Shown one piece after another: positions 1 through 11,662 of a stretch of DNA of 64,000 bases. Made by a program: the position numbers and the translations under genes. How positions within the stretch are numbered: the stretch's first letter is position 1; each line of letters begins with the position of its first letter. The notes beneath the pieces were generated by a model. That model worked only from the letters and a program-made list of their open reading frames with translations, did no database searches and was not told where the DNA came from. Source of the stretch: Sindora glabra (lineage: Eukaryota; Streptophyta; Magnoliopsida; Fabales; Fabaceae); contig CM035233.1 of the NCBI GenBank assembly GCA_020226215.1, positions 52,165,751 through 52,229,750 on the forward strand, in the 5' to 3' direction.

Positions 1-1548
1 TTTATACAATCTTATTCAAATAATTTGTCATTTCATATAAATTTAAGATTTTATTTTTTACAAATAAATTAGACATCATATTTTTACCTTAGTTTATTTA
101 TCATTATAAATATTTTAATAACTGATAAATTTTTTAAAAATATCAATATAATCATTACATAACAATAACAATTATATTTAGCAAAAAGTAATATATACTA
201 AAAATTTAATTACTTAATTCAAATATTATACTTTTTCATGCAATCTCAACAATTATTAATATGATTGAATTTCTATGTATTATATTATTTATATTTAGTA
301 TAGAAATAAAATTATTTTTATTATTAAACTTATTTAAACTTATAAACAGTTTTTAAACTTGTAAACAGTTCAAATTGAATAATATAAAATTTAAATTCAA
401 ATTATATATTAATTAAACTCAATTTATTTAAATTTCATTCATTTAAAATTAAATTCAAATTAAATATTTTATAACTATAACTCGATTTATTTGCATTTCT
501 ATCTAAAAGTTTCTGTCCAATGAGGCAATGACGTGCGGTTTATTTTGATTACTCTTTTTGAAAATAAAGAATTTTATCTTCTTATAATCAGTTATTAAAA
601 TTTATAAATTTTAAATATGTTATTAAAAAATAAATTAATTTTGAGACTTTTTTAATTGATTTTTATAATAATTTTGTAATTAAATTTTTTTTTTTTAACT
701 TTGACAATTTTTATGATCCCGCGCCGTTCATAACCTTGATGTTCTGAGATACTACGTGGCCACGGGAAGCTAATAAAATTACATGTTTACCCATACAAAA
801 GTAAATGATTGAGGACCCGAGATATTTATTTATTTATTTATTGCCAGGGGGGACCAGAGATATTTATTTGAATACTATGTCCGGGGACCTTCGTCTTGCA
901 AGTTAGTTCCCAAAAATGCCCTTACCAGTTGCCACAAAAAAAATGCGAGTGAACTTCTTCGTTATAAAATTTATTTTTTCTTATTTTTTATTATAAAATT
1001 TTTTTATTAATCTTATTTTTAATATTTATATAGAAATTAATTTATTTAATTTCATTCCTATAAAAATGAAATTCAACAAATTAGTATGAAATGAAATTTA
1101 ATAAATTAATATTTTATAAAAATAAAATTAATAAAAATTATTTTATAAAAATAAAAGTAAAAAAAGAAATTTTATATAAAATATTTACTCTAACATTTTC
1201 CATCTCATGCACAAACATTCAAAAGATTTAAAATATCAATTTAATTATTTCGTGTCATGGGTATTAGAACCTGGAAAAGATTAAAGATCGATTACTTTTA
1301 CTATTACCAAAAAATAATGTTTTCATTATTATTTTCAAGATTAATTTTGATATGTTACTATCGATATATCATTAAAGTTAATTATATATTATATTTTTTA
1401 ATCAAATTTTATATGTTACGTAATGGTATGTCAATGGTTAAATTCATCAGTGGTTATGAACTTTGTCCTTATTTCTATTATACCGTTAATAATCTAAACA
1501 CTAGAATTTGATTAATTTATTCTATTCTATTCTCTTCAAAGGAGATAA
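1..1548. other. AT-rich intergenic DNA, no gene seen
   Basis: Very AT-rich sequence with short low-complexity runs, including a TTTA repeat near 825-842. A slightly GC-richer patch lies at about 715-960. The only open frame of note (1257-1511, +) has AT-driven composition and no recognisable domain, so it is not called. Confidence 0.6.
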
Positions 1549-1960
1549 CTAACTATCAATAGCAGTAGCAAAAGTACAAACATCGCAGTGTTGATTACAG
1601 AGAACAAAATAATGGGACATAGTTAAAGAAACATCATTTAAAATTAAAGGATAAACCTCCTGTGGAAGATTATTTAAGATAATAAGAGGAACTTGATTAT
1701 TTTGTCCTTTTCTAATTAACAAATCCGCACATCTATTTACTTCTCTAAAAATATGACGAATGGTTTTAAATAGAAATTTCTCCATCAAATTTATGTATTC
1801 AATGATTAAAGGATTAAGTAACAAATTATTTGAAGTAAAGCCCTTAAGAAAATTAATAACAAGTTAAACATCTATTTCTATAGTTATATTTAATTGTTGA
1901 GCTAATTTCAAGCCCCTTAAGAGAGTTCATAATTTTGCAACTACTAATAACTATTTAGAT
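1549..1960 (-). pseudogene. LINE RNase H domain remnant
   Basis: Translated on the minus strand, this stretch resembles the C-terminal RNase H domain of plant non-LTR retrotransposons. It has a segment like LKLAQQLNITIEIDV, then a helix reading about FLFKTIRHIFREVNRCADLL, the usual place of the late RNase H motif (HIxREANxxAD). Stop codons interrupt the upstream part at two or more points, so it is a decayed fragment. No reverse transcriptase is seen next to it. Function in the host is unlikely. The family call rests on motif recognition, not on a search. Confidence 0.6.
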
Positions 1961-1990
1961 ATTTAATCAACTGGGTTAACACTGATTGTT

Positions 1991-2474
1991 ATCACAAGTT
2001 GATTCAGATGGTACACTCTTGTGCTCATAAGGTCTTGTGGCATAAAGGAGTAGAGTTCAATTCCCTCCTCCCACCCCCCAAACTTCCTCATCTCTTTTCC
2101 TATTACCTTAGTCCCTGCCCCTTATAGCAAAAAGAAAAAAAAATAGGTTAACATCAGTTGTCTATTAAAAAAGATCATAATTTATGGTATTATAATAGGT
2201 TAGTCAAAAAGTACTTGATCAATTTTATAATCACGAGCTGATCCAAATGGCACACTCTTATGCCCATAAGGTCTTGTGGCATAAAGGCGTAGAGTTCAAT
2301 TCCCTCCTCCCACACCCCCCGAACTCCCTCATCCCTTCTCCTATTACCCAAATCCCTGCCCCTTATAACAAAAAGAAAAAAAAATAGATTAACACCGGTT
2401 GTCTATAAAAAAATATCATAATTTATGGTATAATAATAGGCTAGTCAAAAAGTACTCGATCCATTTTATAATTA
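1991..2474 (+). repeat. Tandem duplication of a SINE-like unit (two copies, about 241 bp)
   Basis: Copy 1 (about 1991-2231) and copy 2 (about 2232-2474) align nearly end to end. Each contains a conserved core around GTGGCATAAAGG, then GTTCAATTCC, which fits an RNA polymerase III B box. A C-rich stretch and an A-rich tail (AAAAAGAAAAAAAA) follow. This layout suggests a tRNA-derived SINE duplicated with its flank. The A box is weak, so SINE origin is an inference; the duplication itself is directly visible. Confidence 0.6.
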
Positions 2475-2918
2475 CTTCAACCCATTAAAATAGTCATGCC
2501 TTGAAGGGATCATCATCTAAATGGCATCAAGTGCATATGATGATCACTTAATCATAAAAAGTGATAATCAATCTATCTAAATAGTTACAACTAGTGCATT
2601 TAAATTGGTATCTAACATATTTCATAATAATCGTTCACTTTATATTGACTCGCCTACTCTTGGATAAAATAACTAACCTACTTAAGACTTTCCAAATAAT
2701 TACTATTCTATTCCAAAGCGGTCAATCCTTCTAGGGTTATGTAAATAGAATTATAAACTATAATAAGTAAGAGCAAGACTTTTGTACAAAAATGAAACGA
2801 AGGAATCATAATAATTAAATTTTTATTGTTTGTCAAAAATAAATTTAAAACATAATTAAAATATACATAATATTTTTTAAAAAATTTTATAATTTTATAT
2901 GATAGGAAGATTTTTTGT
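2475..2918. other. Intergenic, nothing recognised
   Basis: AT-rich DNA without a convincing open frame or repeat structure. Its last eight bases (2911-2918) are the presumed target-site duplication of the element that follows. Confidence 0.5.
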
Positions 2919-3730
2919 CATTGTTTTAAAACTTAAAATGATCCAACCAATTCAACCAATCAGATCAATAGTCAAGCTAAAAAACTAGTCAAGTCAAATC
3001 TCAAATTTGATTTTGCTAATTGGCTTGATCACTAAGTTCTTTTTTTTTTAACAAAATAATAAAGTATAACTCCAAGTCCAACTTCAAAGCCCAATGTTAA
3101 GAAGGAAAAAAATTGAAAAAACCTTAATTAAAAAAGTATAATACAAAAAGAAGAAAATATTAAAAACTAATTGTGTAACAAGATAAATAAAATACATGTT
3201 TTAAAATATTGAATTTAAAAAGTCAGTAATCATAGTTTTTTTTGAAAATTTTAAATTTTTTATTGCTCAAAAATAGAAAAATATTAAATGTTTCTTGTAA
3301 AACTAGATTAACAAAGTTTTAAAATTCTTGAATTTAAATTCAAGAATTTTAAAATAAAAATATTTCTTGGTTCTTAACAAATTATAAGGATCAAAATAAA
3401 TAGTTTTTTTGTCAATTAATATTTTTTGTCATTTGTGATAATTATTAAATAAAAAAATTAAGACTTATGTGAAAGTAATTTGTATTAGAGAAAAAAATTT
3501 TGTCATTTGCTTTTTATTTAAACCAAAATTATGTTGGATGATTACTATGATTACAATAAAATTAATATTTATTTATTATTTTAAAAAGATAATAATAAAG
3601 TATATGCATATATATAATATATAATTTATTATATATAAAAATATGATATCCAATTCGATTAGTTGAACCTATTTGACTTTGGCCCACTTACCTTACCGAG
3701 TTGATGGTTAGGTGAAATTTTAAAACACTA
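2919..3730. mobile_element. hAT-like non-autonomous TIR element (812 bp)
   Basis: The left end reads CATTGTTTTAAAAC and the right end, inverted, reads TAGTGTTTTAAAATT. Flanking octamers TTTTTTGT (2911-2918) and ATTTTTGT (3731-3738) match at 7 of 8 positions. An 8-bp target duplication is typical of the hAT superfamily. Interior sequence near both ends is a diverged inverted match (CCAACCAATTCAACC on the left; GGTTAGGTGAAA on the right). No transposase is encoded. A second member with the same terminal motif lies at 44000-44488. Confidence 0.6.
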
Positions 3731-6326
3731 ATTTTTGTATGAAAATAAGATAAATAAATTATAATTATTAAATTTTTTACTAATAGTCAGAACTAAAATA
3801 TAAAATTATATTATTTTTTAAAAAAGATTATATAGCAAAATCTAGAATCTATTTGAATATGGTATAATTTTTTTATTTTCGAAAACTATTCTCAAAAACA
3901 ATTTTTTATGTCTATTTATTAATTTTAAAAATTATTTATGAATTTGAAGAAAATAAAACATAAAAAATGTTTGGATAAGTAAATAATTGACTTCTAAAAC
4001 AAAAAAGAACATAAGTTAAGAGAATATGAGAAAATAGTTATAATACATATCTTTAGTTTTACTTAATAAATAAAAAATTATCAATTTTATTATTCATTTA
4101 TTAATTTTATAAAATTTGCATATGTTAAGATTTTACTTGTTTTAATGAAAAATATTTTTTATAGAATATAGTTATAAAATGATAAAAATAAGGAAAATAT
4201 TTTAATTATTTGATATTAATAATTTAAAGAAAAATAAATTCTTCTTTTTAAAAAGATATTTTTATCCTTTACTATGATCATATGTATAAATAATATTTTC
4301 CCTAATAATCTCTGACAAATAAAACCTAAAAATCTGATTTTTTATTTTAAAATATTTAAAAATACAAAAAATAATGATTACTGTTCATTTTTTGGACAAA
4401 AACAGTTATTCCAATCGAGGTGGCCCCAACGGAAAATACAAATGAACCATAAAACTATGTATTTTCGATAACTTAAAATTTCCCTTAGATTCCATGAACT
4501 AAATGCCTCCTCAGATGATTACGAGATAACAAGAATATTTAATAAATAAATTTTTTTATCAATTTTAAATTGATTTAATTATTTTTAACTATTTAACTAA
4601 ATTAATTAGTTAATTTGAATATTTTTTAAATAGCTATCTTAATCAACTTATTAACTCTCAAATAATTTTTGAAAAAAATTAAAAATAATAATTTTTTAAT
4701 TTTTTTGAAACAACTGATTTACATTTAGTATAAAAATATTTTTATCTATAATTATAAATTTTTTTATATTTTTCATCTTTAATAAAGAAAAAATACTAAA
4801 TTATATTTATTTATTTCTTAGAAAATTCTAATACATATTATTTATAATTATATATTTTTAAATAAAAACTAAATAAGTATAATAAATTATATTAAAATAT
4901 TTACATAATAATAAAAAATATATTAAAAAATTATTAATTTTTTTATCAAATGATATCTTTTAAATTAAAGAATAATATATATTAAAGAAAAGAAACAACA
5001 AGATAATTTTACTTGTGAAAGATATATTTTTATACTTAAAATATTTAATTTACAAATATTTTTAATGATAAATATACAAATTTTAAATTTAATACTAAAA
5101 ATAGTTACAAAATAGACTTTAACAATTGTTGCATCTATTGAAATATTATAAGTATTTTTTAACTAAAAAATTATAATAATTTATTTTCATAGAAAAATTA
5201 CATAAGTATAATAAAATATAATATCATAATTTTTTTAAAAAAAATTATAATCAATAATATATTAGAATATAAAATATTATTAAAGTAAAAGAATACTCAA
5301 ATAAATTATAAAATATACATATATCTTTATATATCATTTTACACATAAACATGTGATATTAAACAATTAATTTTATTAAATATATACAGGTTAAATTAAT
5401 TAATATAATTAATTATTAAATAATATTTAATTTAATTATTTAATTACTAATGTAATCAATTAATTATTAAATAAGGCTAATATCTTGTGACCGAAGAGCA
5501 ATTTGTCTAATTTGGTAAGCTCAACTTAAAAAAATAAAATTTAATATTTTTTATATAAAATATTAATTAAATATTTTATAATTTAATTAATATTTGAGTT
5601 AGATTTGAGCTACAAATATAGAGGTTAAATTAATCCTATTCAATCTGAGTATATGAATTTACTTTTACAAATACAAGTATATATTATAAAAATAATTGCA
5701 TCTAATAATTTATACTTGTAGGATAAAAATATTTTATTTTATATAATTAAATATTTTATATATTTAAATATCATATAACTTATTTAAAAATATATATAAA
5801 TTTAATTTGTTACTTCAAGTAATAATAAAAGTAAAAGTAACTGGACTACCCAGCGAAATTTCAAAACTTGTATAAAGGCATTTTTTATTAATTTATACAA
5901 ATTTTAAATTTATATTTACTTAATTTATTTACTAAAAATATTCCTCAAAAAAATTATTGCAACAGGGGTGGTCTCACTCTCTCGTATATCAGGGGAAAGG
6001 GCATAACCGCAAGTGAAATTCCTGTATGTTATGTTTATTTAGTTATAATCGATAAGTAAAAAATATTTTTTAATATTATAGGTTCATATGTATTAAAAAT
6101 TATATAAACTAATATATGTTTTTATTTATTAATCATAATTAAATACATATAATATATGAAAAGATATTGGAATTTCTCAATAAATGGTAAATTGGTAATA
6201 CCGCGTTGGGATGGAAGGCATAAATGTAATAAAGGAAAAAAAGGAGGTCCACCTACGGTGTACACGGAATAAGTGTCGAATCCGTGTTTGCGCCATCAAT
6301 TGATGCCTCTCAATTTTTCAAACTGC
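3731..6326. other. AT-rich intergenic DNA upstream of calmodulin
   Basis: Long AT-rich stretch with no coding region or confident element. Composition changes at about 5960-6330, where short GC-richer patches appear; this is the likely proximal promoter of the calmodulin gene. Confidence 0.5.
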
Positions 6327-6332
6327 TATAAA
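6327..6332 (+). promoter_or_regulatory. Probable TATA box of the calmodulin gene
   Basis: TATAAA lies 115 bases before the calmodulin start codon. The leader between them ends in a CT-rich run (about 6415-6432), common in plant 5' leaders. The transcription start would then fall near 6360. Inference from position and motif only. Confidence 0.55.
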
Positions 6333-6447
6333 TCACCCCTTCAGCTTTCGCTCAACGATACAAAACGGTGTGCGTTTGTCTGTCAGGAATCCAAGTTCAA
6401 AAGAAAGAGTGTGATTTCCTCTCTCTGTCTCAGGGAACAACAAAACA

Positions 6448-8017
6448 ATGGCCGATCAACTCACCGATGATCAGATCTCCGAGTTCAAGGAGGCTTTCAG
6501 CTTGTTCGACAAGGATGGAGATGGTTCGTTTCATTCACTCTCTCTGTCGCGCTTTTCTGCATTTGAATTTCTGTATTTTCGATTTGAATATGAGCGATTG
6601 TCAGTCATAGATCGATGTGTATTCTCCAGCTGTTTGCTTGGCGCTTCTGGTCGCAGGTTTAATTAATTGGACAAGACGATTGATTTTGAAATGGATTTAT
6701 TGTCATTCTGTTCATTTGATTGTTGATTGTAGCTGTTTACGTAATTTAGATATCAGATTCATTGTTATCTTTATGAAAATTAAATAGTTTGCGATAATTC
6801 TCTTTATTCGCATTTTTTTTTCTTATTTTTTTCCCTATAATATCTGGGAAGTATATGTTTGATTTTACAGGCATCCTTTTCTTTCTCTTCATTTTCCAGC
6901 TGTAGATTAAAGATTTCAATTTGAGAAACTAGGTAGATCTCCGGTTGTGAATGTTATCTTCCCATGTGGATCAAACTATCATAAGAAGAAAGAAAAGCAA
7001 AGAAAAGTAGAATATGCTTTTGTCAGAAAAAGAATAAAGAGAAGCTGCTTTGAATTTTTCTTTCGCTTTTATTTGCTATTAATCTCCTAACTTTTAAGCA
7101 TGAAGTTTATGCTGACGGTGCAAAACAGAATGACTGAAGTACTTTAGCATGTCTGTACGTTCCTTTATAATTTCCACAAAAAGAGAAGAACATGTGGTTG
7201 TGTTTCTCGTTTGCCTTTTTCTTTATTAAGAATAAATTTAGAGTAAGCATAGCGTTGTGTTTGTAATGTAAGAATAGAAACGCAGGCACCACCCACGAGT
7301 TCGGTAAAAGTATAAAACTATTAGACTAAACTCCAAGCATCACAGGAAGGCCGTTATATCAAAGAAGTGAACTTAATAAAATAGGTTCAATCTCATGGAC
7401 TTAGTTTTGTAGCATTTTTAATTGTTGATCAGATTAAATATTATAATTTGGACTCAACCCTTGCTTAAAATTCTAATCCTTATATGCAAAAACATTTGGA
7501 AACTATTGTATATACTGGTGTATGGTTTCCGTATGACTTGTGAATTCTGTCACTATGACTATTATTGCTTTGGATTGAGAGCTTTTTTTAAATCACTTGG
7601 AAATTGGAAGCTGTTATTGACTGCATGTAACATGAACTTGCAGGTTGCATCACTACAAAGGAGCTTGGAACTGTTATGCGATCACTAGGGCAGAACCCAA
7701 CTGAGGCTGAGCTCCAAGACATGATTAATGAAGTAGATGCTGATGGTAATGGTACCATTGACTTCCCGGAGTTTCTAAACCTGATGGCCAGAAAGATGAA
7801 GGATACTGATTCCGAGGAGGAGCTGAAAGAGGCATTCCGAGTTTTTGACAAGGATCAGAATGGTTTCATCTCTGCTGCTGAGCTGCGTCATGTGATGACC
7901 AATCTTGGGGAGAAGCTTACTGATGAAGAAGTTGATGAGATGATCCGAGAGGCTGATGTTGATGGGGATGGCCAAATAAATTATGAAGAGTTCGTGAAGG
8001 TGATGATGGCCAAATGA
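6448..8017 (+). CDS. CAM: Calmodulin
   Basis: Calcium sensor of cytosol and nucleus that binds and switches many targets when Ca2+ rises. Two coding exons, 6448-6523 and 7644-8017, give 149 residues, the standard length. The 1120-bp intron splits the codon for Gly26 inside the first EF-hand loop, the canonical plant calmodulin intron position. It has a GT donor and a TTGCAG acceptor. Four complete EF-hand loops are seen at residues 21-32, 57-68, 94-105 and 130-141. All have Asp at position 1 and Glu at position 12. The protein begins MADQLTDDQ and ends in KVMMAK. No C-terminal prenylation motif is present, which separates it from CaM53-like proteins. The fourth helix reads [11 protein letters not shown]; from memory, Arg here is the CAM7-type residue, where several Arabidopsis isoforms have Lys. 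The start is the first ATG of the conserved protein. Confidence 0.97.
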
Positions 8018-9849
8018 TCACTCCATCTCCACCAATGTCGAATGGAAAATGATAAGATCAACAAAGGACGAGGTTGACTTTAATGATAGTGCTCCTAGTC
8101 TGCCTTTCTTCTTTCCTATATATATTTTTTTTTGGTTTTGAATCCAACTTTTACCACTTGTACTCTTGTAGTGGTGAGCTCTGCTGCTAATGATTGTTGT
8201 GGAAGTGGAATGGTGTCTGTGTAGTTTGTCTTGTTACTATTTCCCAGAAATTTTTAATGGTTATTTCGCTTCTTTAAGTCCCTCATTTTTGGTCTCTTGG
8301 GAAACTGATCTCTTCTGGAAAATTCAATCTTTATTGATTGACCTACCAACTCTTGACAGCGCTCCATTTCTTCGATTGTGATATGATGGTGCCTATCCAA
8401 GTACTTTAATTGTTGACTTTCTCATCAAAACAAGAAAAAAGTAGTCAAGGATGTGCTGTAATATATATAATGTCTTTGCTTATTATGTCTATCCAAGTGG
8501 AGGTATCTGTAGCATAATCTCATTTAAAGGACCAAGAAAACTTGTTCTATGATATTCCCATCGTTCTGAAGATATTTGATGACAATCTCGACATGTATTT
8601 TTATTGTGGATGGATGAGGAAGGGAATGAGTTCAATCAGTAGTAGTAAGTAATGATGTGTGAATGAGCGAGTATTCTCGTCCGGTAATCACCATCATACT
8701 ACCAAAACTTGAAGAGGTATAAAAAGATGTGTTTGATTCTTGCAAAAACTTGCTTCTATAAGAGATTTCTTTTCTCTTCTTTCTTCCCCGTATCATTTAT
8801 TTAATTGCGTAAACAAATAAAAATGTTGTAAAGGCATTATATGATTTGAGTGGAATTTGCTTACTCCATTCGATTTCGATGTTACATCCCTCATCAGTTC
8901 TCTGAGGTCAATCTTTCATTCATTGCCTATATTACAGGACTGATATTGATATGCAGAGTAGCTCATGAAAAATGGCGATTGGTTTATAAGTCAAGCTCCA
9001 TTCAAATGCTTTTGATGACATTCTAATTGGTGTAGCTTTTTTTCATGTTAGCTATCACTCTGTTTTAACTCATATCAAAGATGAAACACAATTTAAAATC
9101 CCACATCAAATTAATTGTTCTATCTGAACAGAGTAATATAAGTAAGTCATACTAACATGGAGGAATTCAAAACTTTTTCCATGTTCCCCATCGTATGAAT
9201 TGTTATAGCCATCTAAAAAGTAATAAAAGTCACTTTAATAAGTAAGAATAAAAAAATTTTCCCTTGCAAGGCAAATTTATCGCTGGGAAAGATTAAAAAA
9301 TTCTGAGATTTGGTTGAAGATAACCAACTGGCAATTCAATATCTACCCAAAAATCACACCAAGTTAACCAATACGCTTTCCAGAACTCTGTCTAAACATT
9401 TAACCCTTTCTCCCCCCCCCCCCCCCTTTAATTAACTAAAAATCGAGTAAATCCAGTAAAACTACTTAAGCATACCATTTTTCGTACTGTCTCTTAACAT
9501 TTTTTGTATACTTGCACAATTACACGTGACATTCTGTATACTATCTCTAACACCAACTGTCATCCATTAGACATAACAAATGTAAGGGATATGTTAAAGA
9601 TAATACGAAAAACGAAGCATACAACTAGCGCAATTGATTTTCACAGAGAGAGAGAGAGAGAAGAAAAGAACTAATTGTGTTTGGTGTTAAAAAAAACCGC
9701 AAGCCAAAATGGAAGCAGTTCAATTCATCTATTAACTCTCCATTGAAAATATTCATTACAGCAAAGGTTGAACTCATCTCCCCATTCCTTTTCTCTATCA
9801 ATAAACAAGCCAAGCCACAAGTGGAAAGTCCAATTATTGATCAACTTTA
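8018..9849. other. Calmodulin 3' UTR and convergent intergenic region
   Basis: The first few hundred bases should be calmodulin 3' UTR. The gene on the right is transcribed toward it, so the two genes converge here. Simple repeats include a run of 15 C at 9412-9426 and a (GA)n tract near 9645-9660. Open frames at 8190-8381 and 9677-10072 (+) are not believed; the latter overlaps the antisense of the next gene. Confidence 0.55.
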
Positions 9850-11627
9850 TTACAATCTTTTCAAACTTTTCTTTCTTGCATCCATCTTCTTCTTGTCCGC
9901 ATGGGCTTTTGCTGGTGCACCTTCCCTCTTTTGGGGTGCAGCTGAAACTACTGTTGCAATGGTTGTCTCAGTAGTAACAGCGGCCTGTTCTGGCTGGTTT
10001 CCTCTAGTTGCAGTTGTTGAGGGCTGCATTGGGGGCTGTAATGGCAATGCTGCACTAGATGGTGCATTTTGAACTGAAGTGTTAGTCTGATCAACATTCA
10101 GTGCAGTTGTCGATTCAGATATGGCTCCAGATTTGAACTTGGGCTTTGGTTTTGCATGGATTCCAGTGTAAAGCCTGCACGAATCCCATAAAGCTCCATG
10201 TCAATTGCATAGTAGAAATATAAATACAAAATCATTAAGTAAAAAGCAGCATGGAACAAGTACAGCGGGTTTATCAAACTTCAGTTCAACAACAAAGTAG
10301 GTTTGTAATGAATACAAATAGCATTATTGGCTCACAACTCACCTCGCATGTCTAGCATACTCCTCATAATTTTCAAGAAGCATTTTGCCAGCCTGCTCAT
10401 TTAGAGCAGATTCTGGAAATGGTTCAATTAATAGACACCTAACTACCTGTTAATTGTGGGAATCAAAGTTAAAAGAATGACTAGGTATAGAAAACTAAAT
10501 CATTAAGATCTGTCCTCAATCAAATGGACAAAAGAGAGCATGGGATGTACTAACAAAAACTGGCTCACTTACAATGAGAACATGTCGCAACCCAAGGCTA
10601 GGATTCCAATCCTTTTTAAGTGTGTTGACACAAATCTCCCCATTGGTTGCAATATTTGGATGGAAAATCTTTGTCAAGAAATAACCTACAATATTTAGGT
10701 TCAATAGATTCATGAATTAATAGTGTTGCACAATCCACAAAGAACAGATGGGAAACCTGGAGCAGGAAAAGTAAAGCAATATAGGGCTAAGTAGAAAATA
10801 AATGACATATTTCATTAGATATAATATTCTATCAAAATAAGTAAGTCCTAACCAGAAGGCAACAAATACAGTTCAAACAACACAAATTATCTTATATTTG
10901 TACCTCAATCAATGTACTCTTGTTTCATCTCCCCCCCCCCCCAAACAAAAAAAAAGTTTCAAAACCAACGAAAAGCTTGTACACTTTGGTGCCCTTTATA
11001 GTGTCAATATGATAAACGTGATAGACACACCTTTAGGTGGGGAGTGTGGAAAGTCATGAGACAGTAACAACTTCATGCGGAAAACCCCATTCTCATACGG
11101 AGTCCCAGCTGCAAGCACCAATAACTCTGAGTCAGCTCTAACTCTCTGACCTAAGGGTCAAAAATAAATTTAAAAATTTAAACACAACTACATGCCTGGG
11201 CCTTCAATATCAGCAAATATTATTGAAAAATCATCATCATTTACAACAACTTTAATGCCCTCAGGAGGGGATTCATCAAGATTTTTCAATTCCTTGGCAA
11301 GTTGCTTTATCACATTTGGTGGAAGATTTTCATTAGTAGCCTGAAACAAAAACACCAAAGTAAAATGTAAGGATTTACCACCATTGAAATAAAAGTCCCA
11401 ACTATAGCATCTAAATTTGTGAAAGACACATCATTCTTCAGCATCAAGGTAGGTCCAAAGTGCACACGTAATTGGATGACACAGGGCAAATTTACTTCAA
11501 AAACAACAAATATGCCAAGCAAAACAAGGCAAGGTAAGTTGGGGCTTGTCCTGAATGAGAGGCAAAAACCAGACAAAATCAGCCATTTAACTATGTCACA
11601 CAGTCCCACTAACAAAAACATTACCAT
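9850..11627 (-). CDS. UBC22: Ubiquitin-conjugating enzyme E2, UBE2S/UBC22 type
   Basis: E2 enzyme of the UBE2S family, which in animals extends Lys11-linked ubiquitin chains with the anaphase-promoting complex. Coding exons in transcript order are 11625-11627 (ATG only), 11196-11340, 11031-11108, 10573-10685, 10343-10446 and 9850-10174. They sum to 768 bases, or 255 residues, with all phases consistent. The UBC fold covers about residues 8-160, with the HPN motif at 84-86 and the catalytic Cys94 in GEICVNTLKKDW. The C-terminal extension is low complexity, then Lys-rich, and ends SLKRL. A basic tail ending in Arg-Leu is the APC/C-docking feature of UBE2S. The second coding exon starts ATNENLPPNV. 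The initiator Met is therefore placed at the end of a 38-base leader exon (11625-11662), which has a strong TTTTTCTCCTCAG acceptor and a GTAATG donor. That start is inferred. The 11196 donor is GC, not GT. Confidence 0.92.
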
Positions 11628-11662
11628 CAGCACAAAAGCTACCGTGCTCTTTATTTCTGGCA

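Noticed and set aside
7107..7292. Minus-strand open frame in the calmodulin intron
   Set aside because: Intronic, short, with no recognisable domain.
9677..10072. Plus-strand open frame of 131 codons
   Set aside because: Antisense to the last exon of the UBC22-type gene; the minus-strand reading is conserved and explains the open frame.
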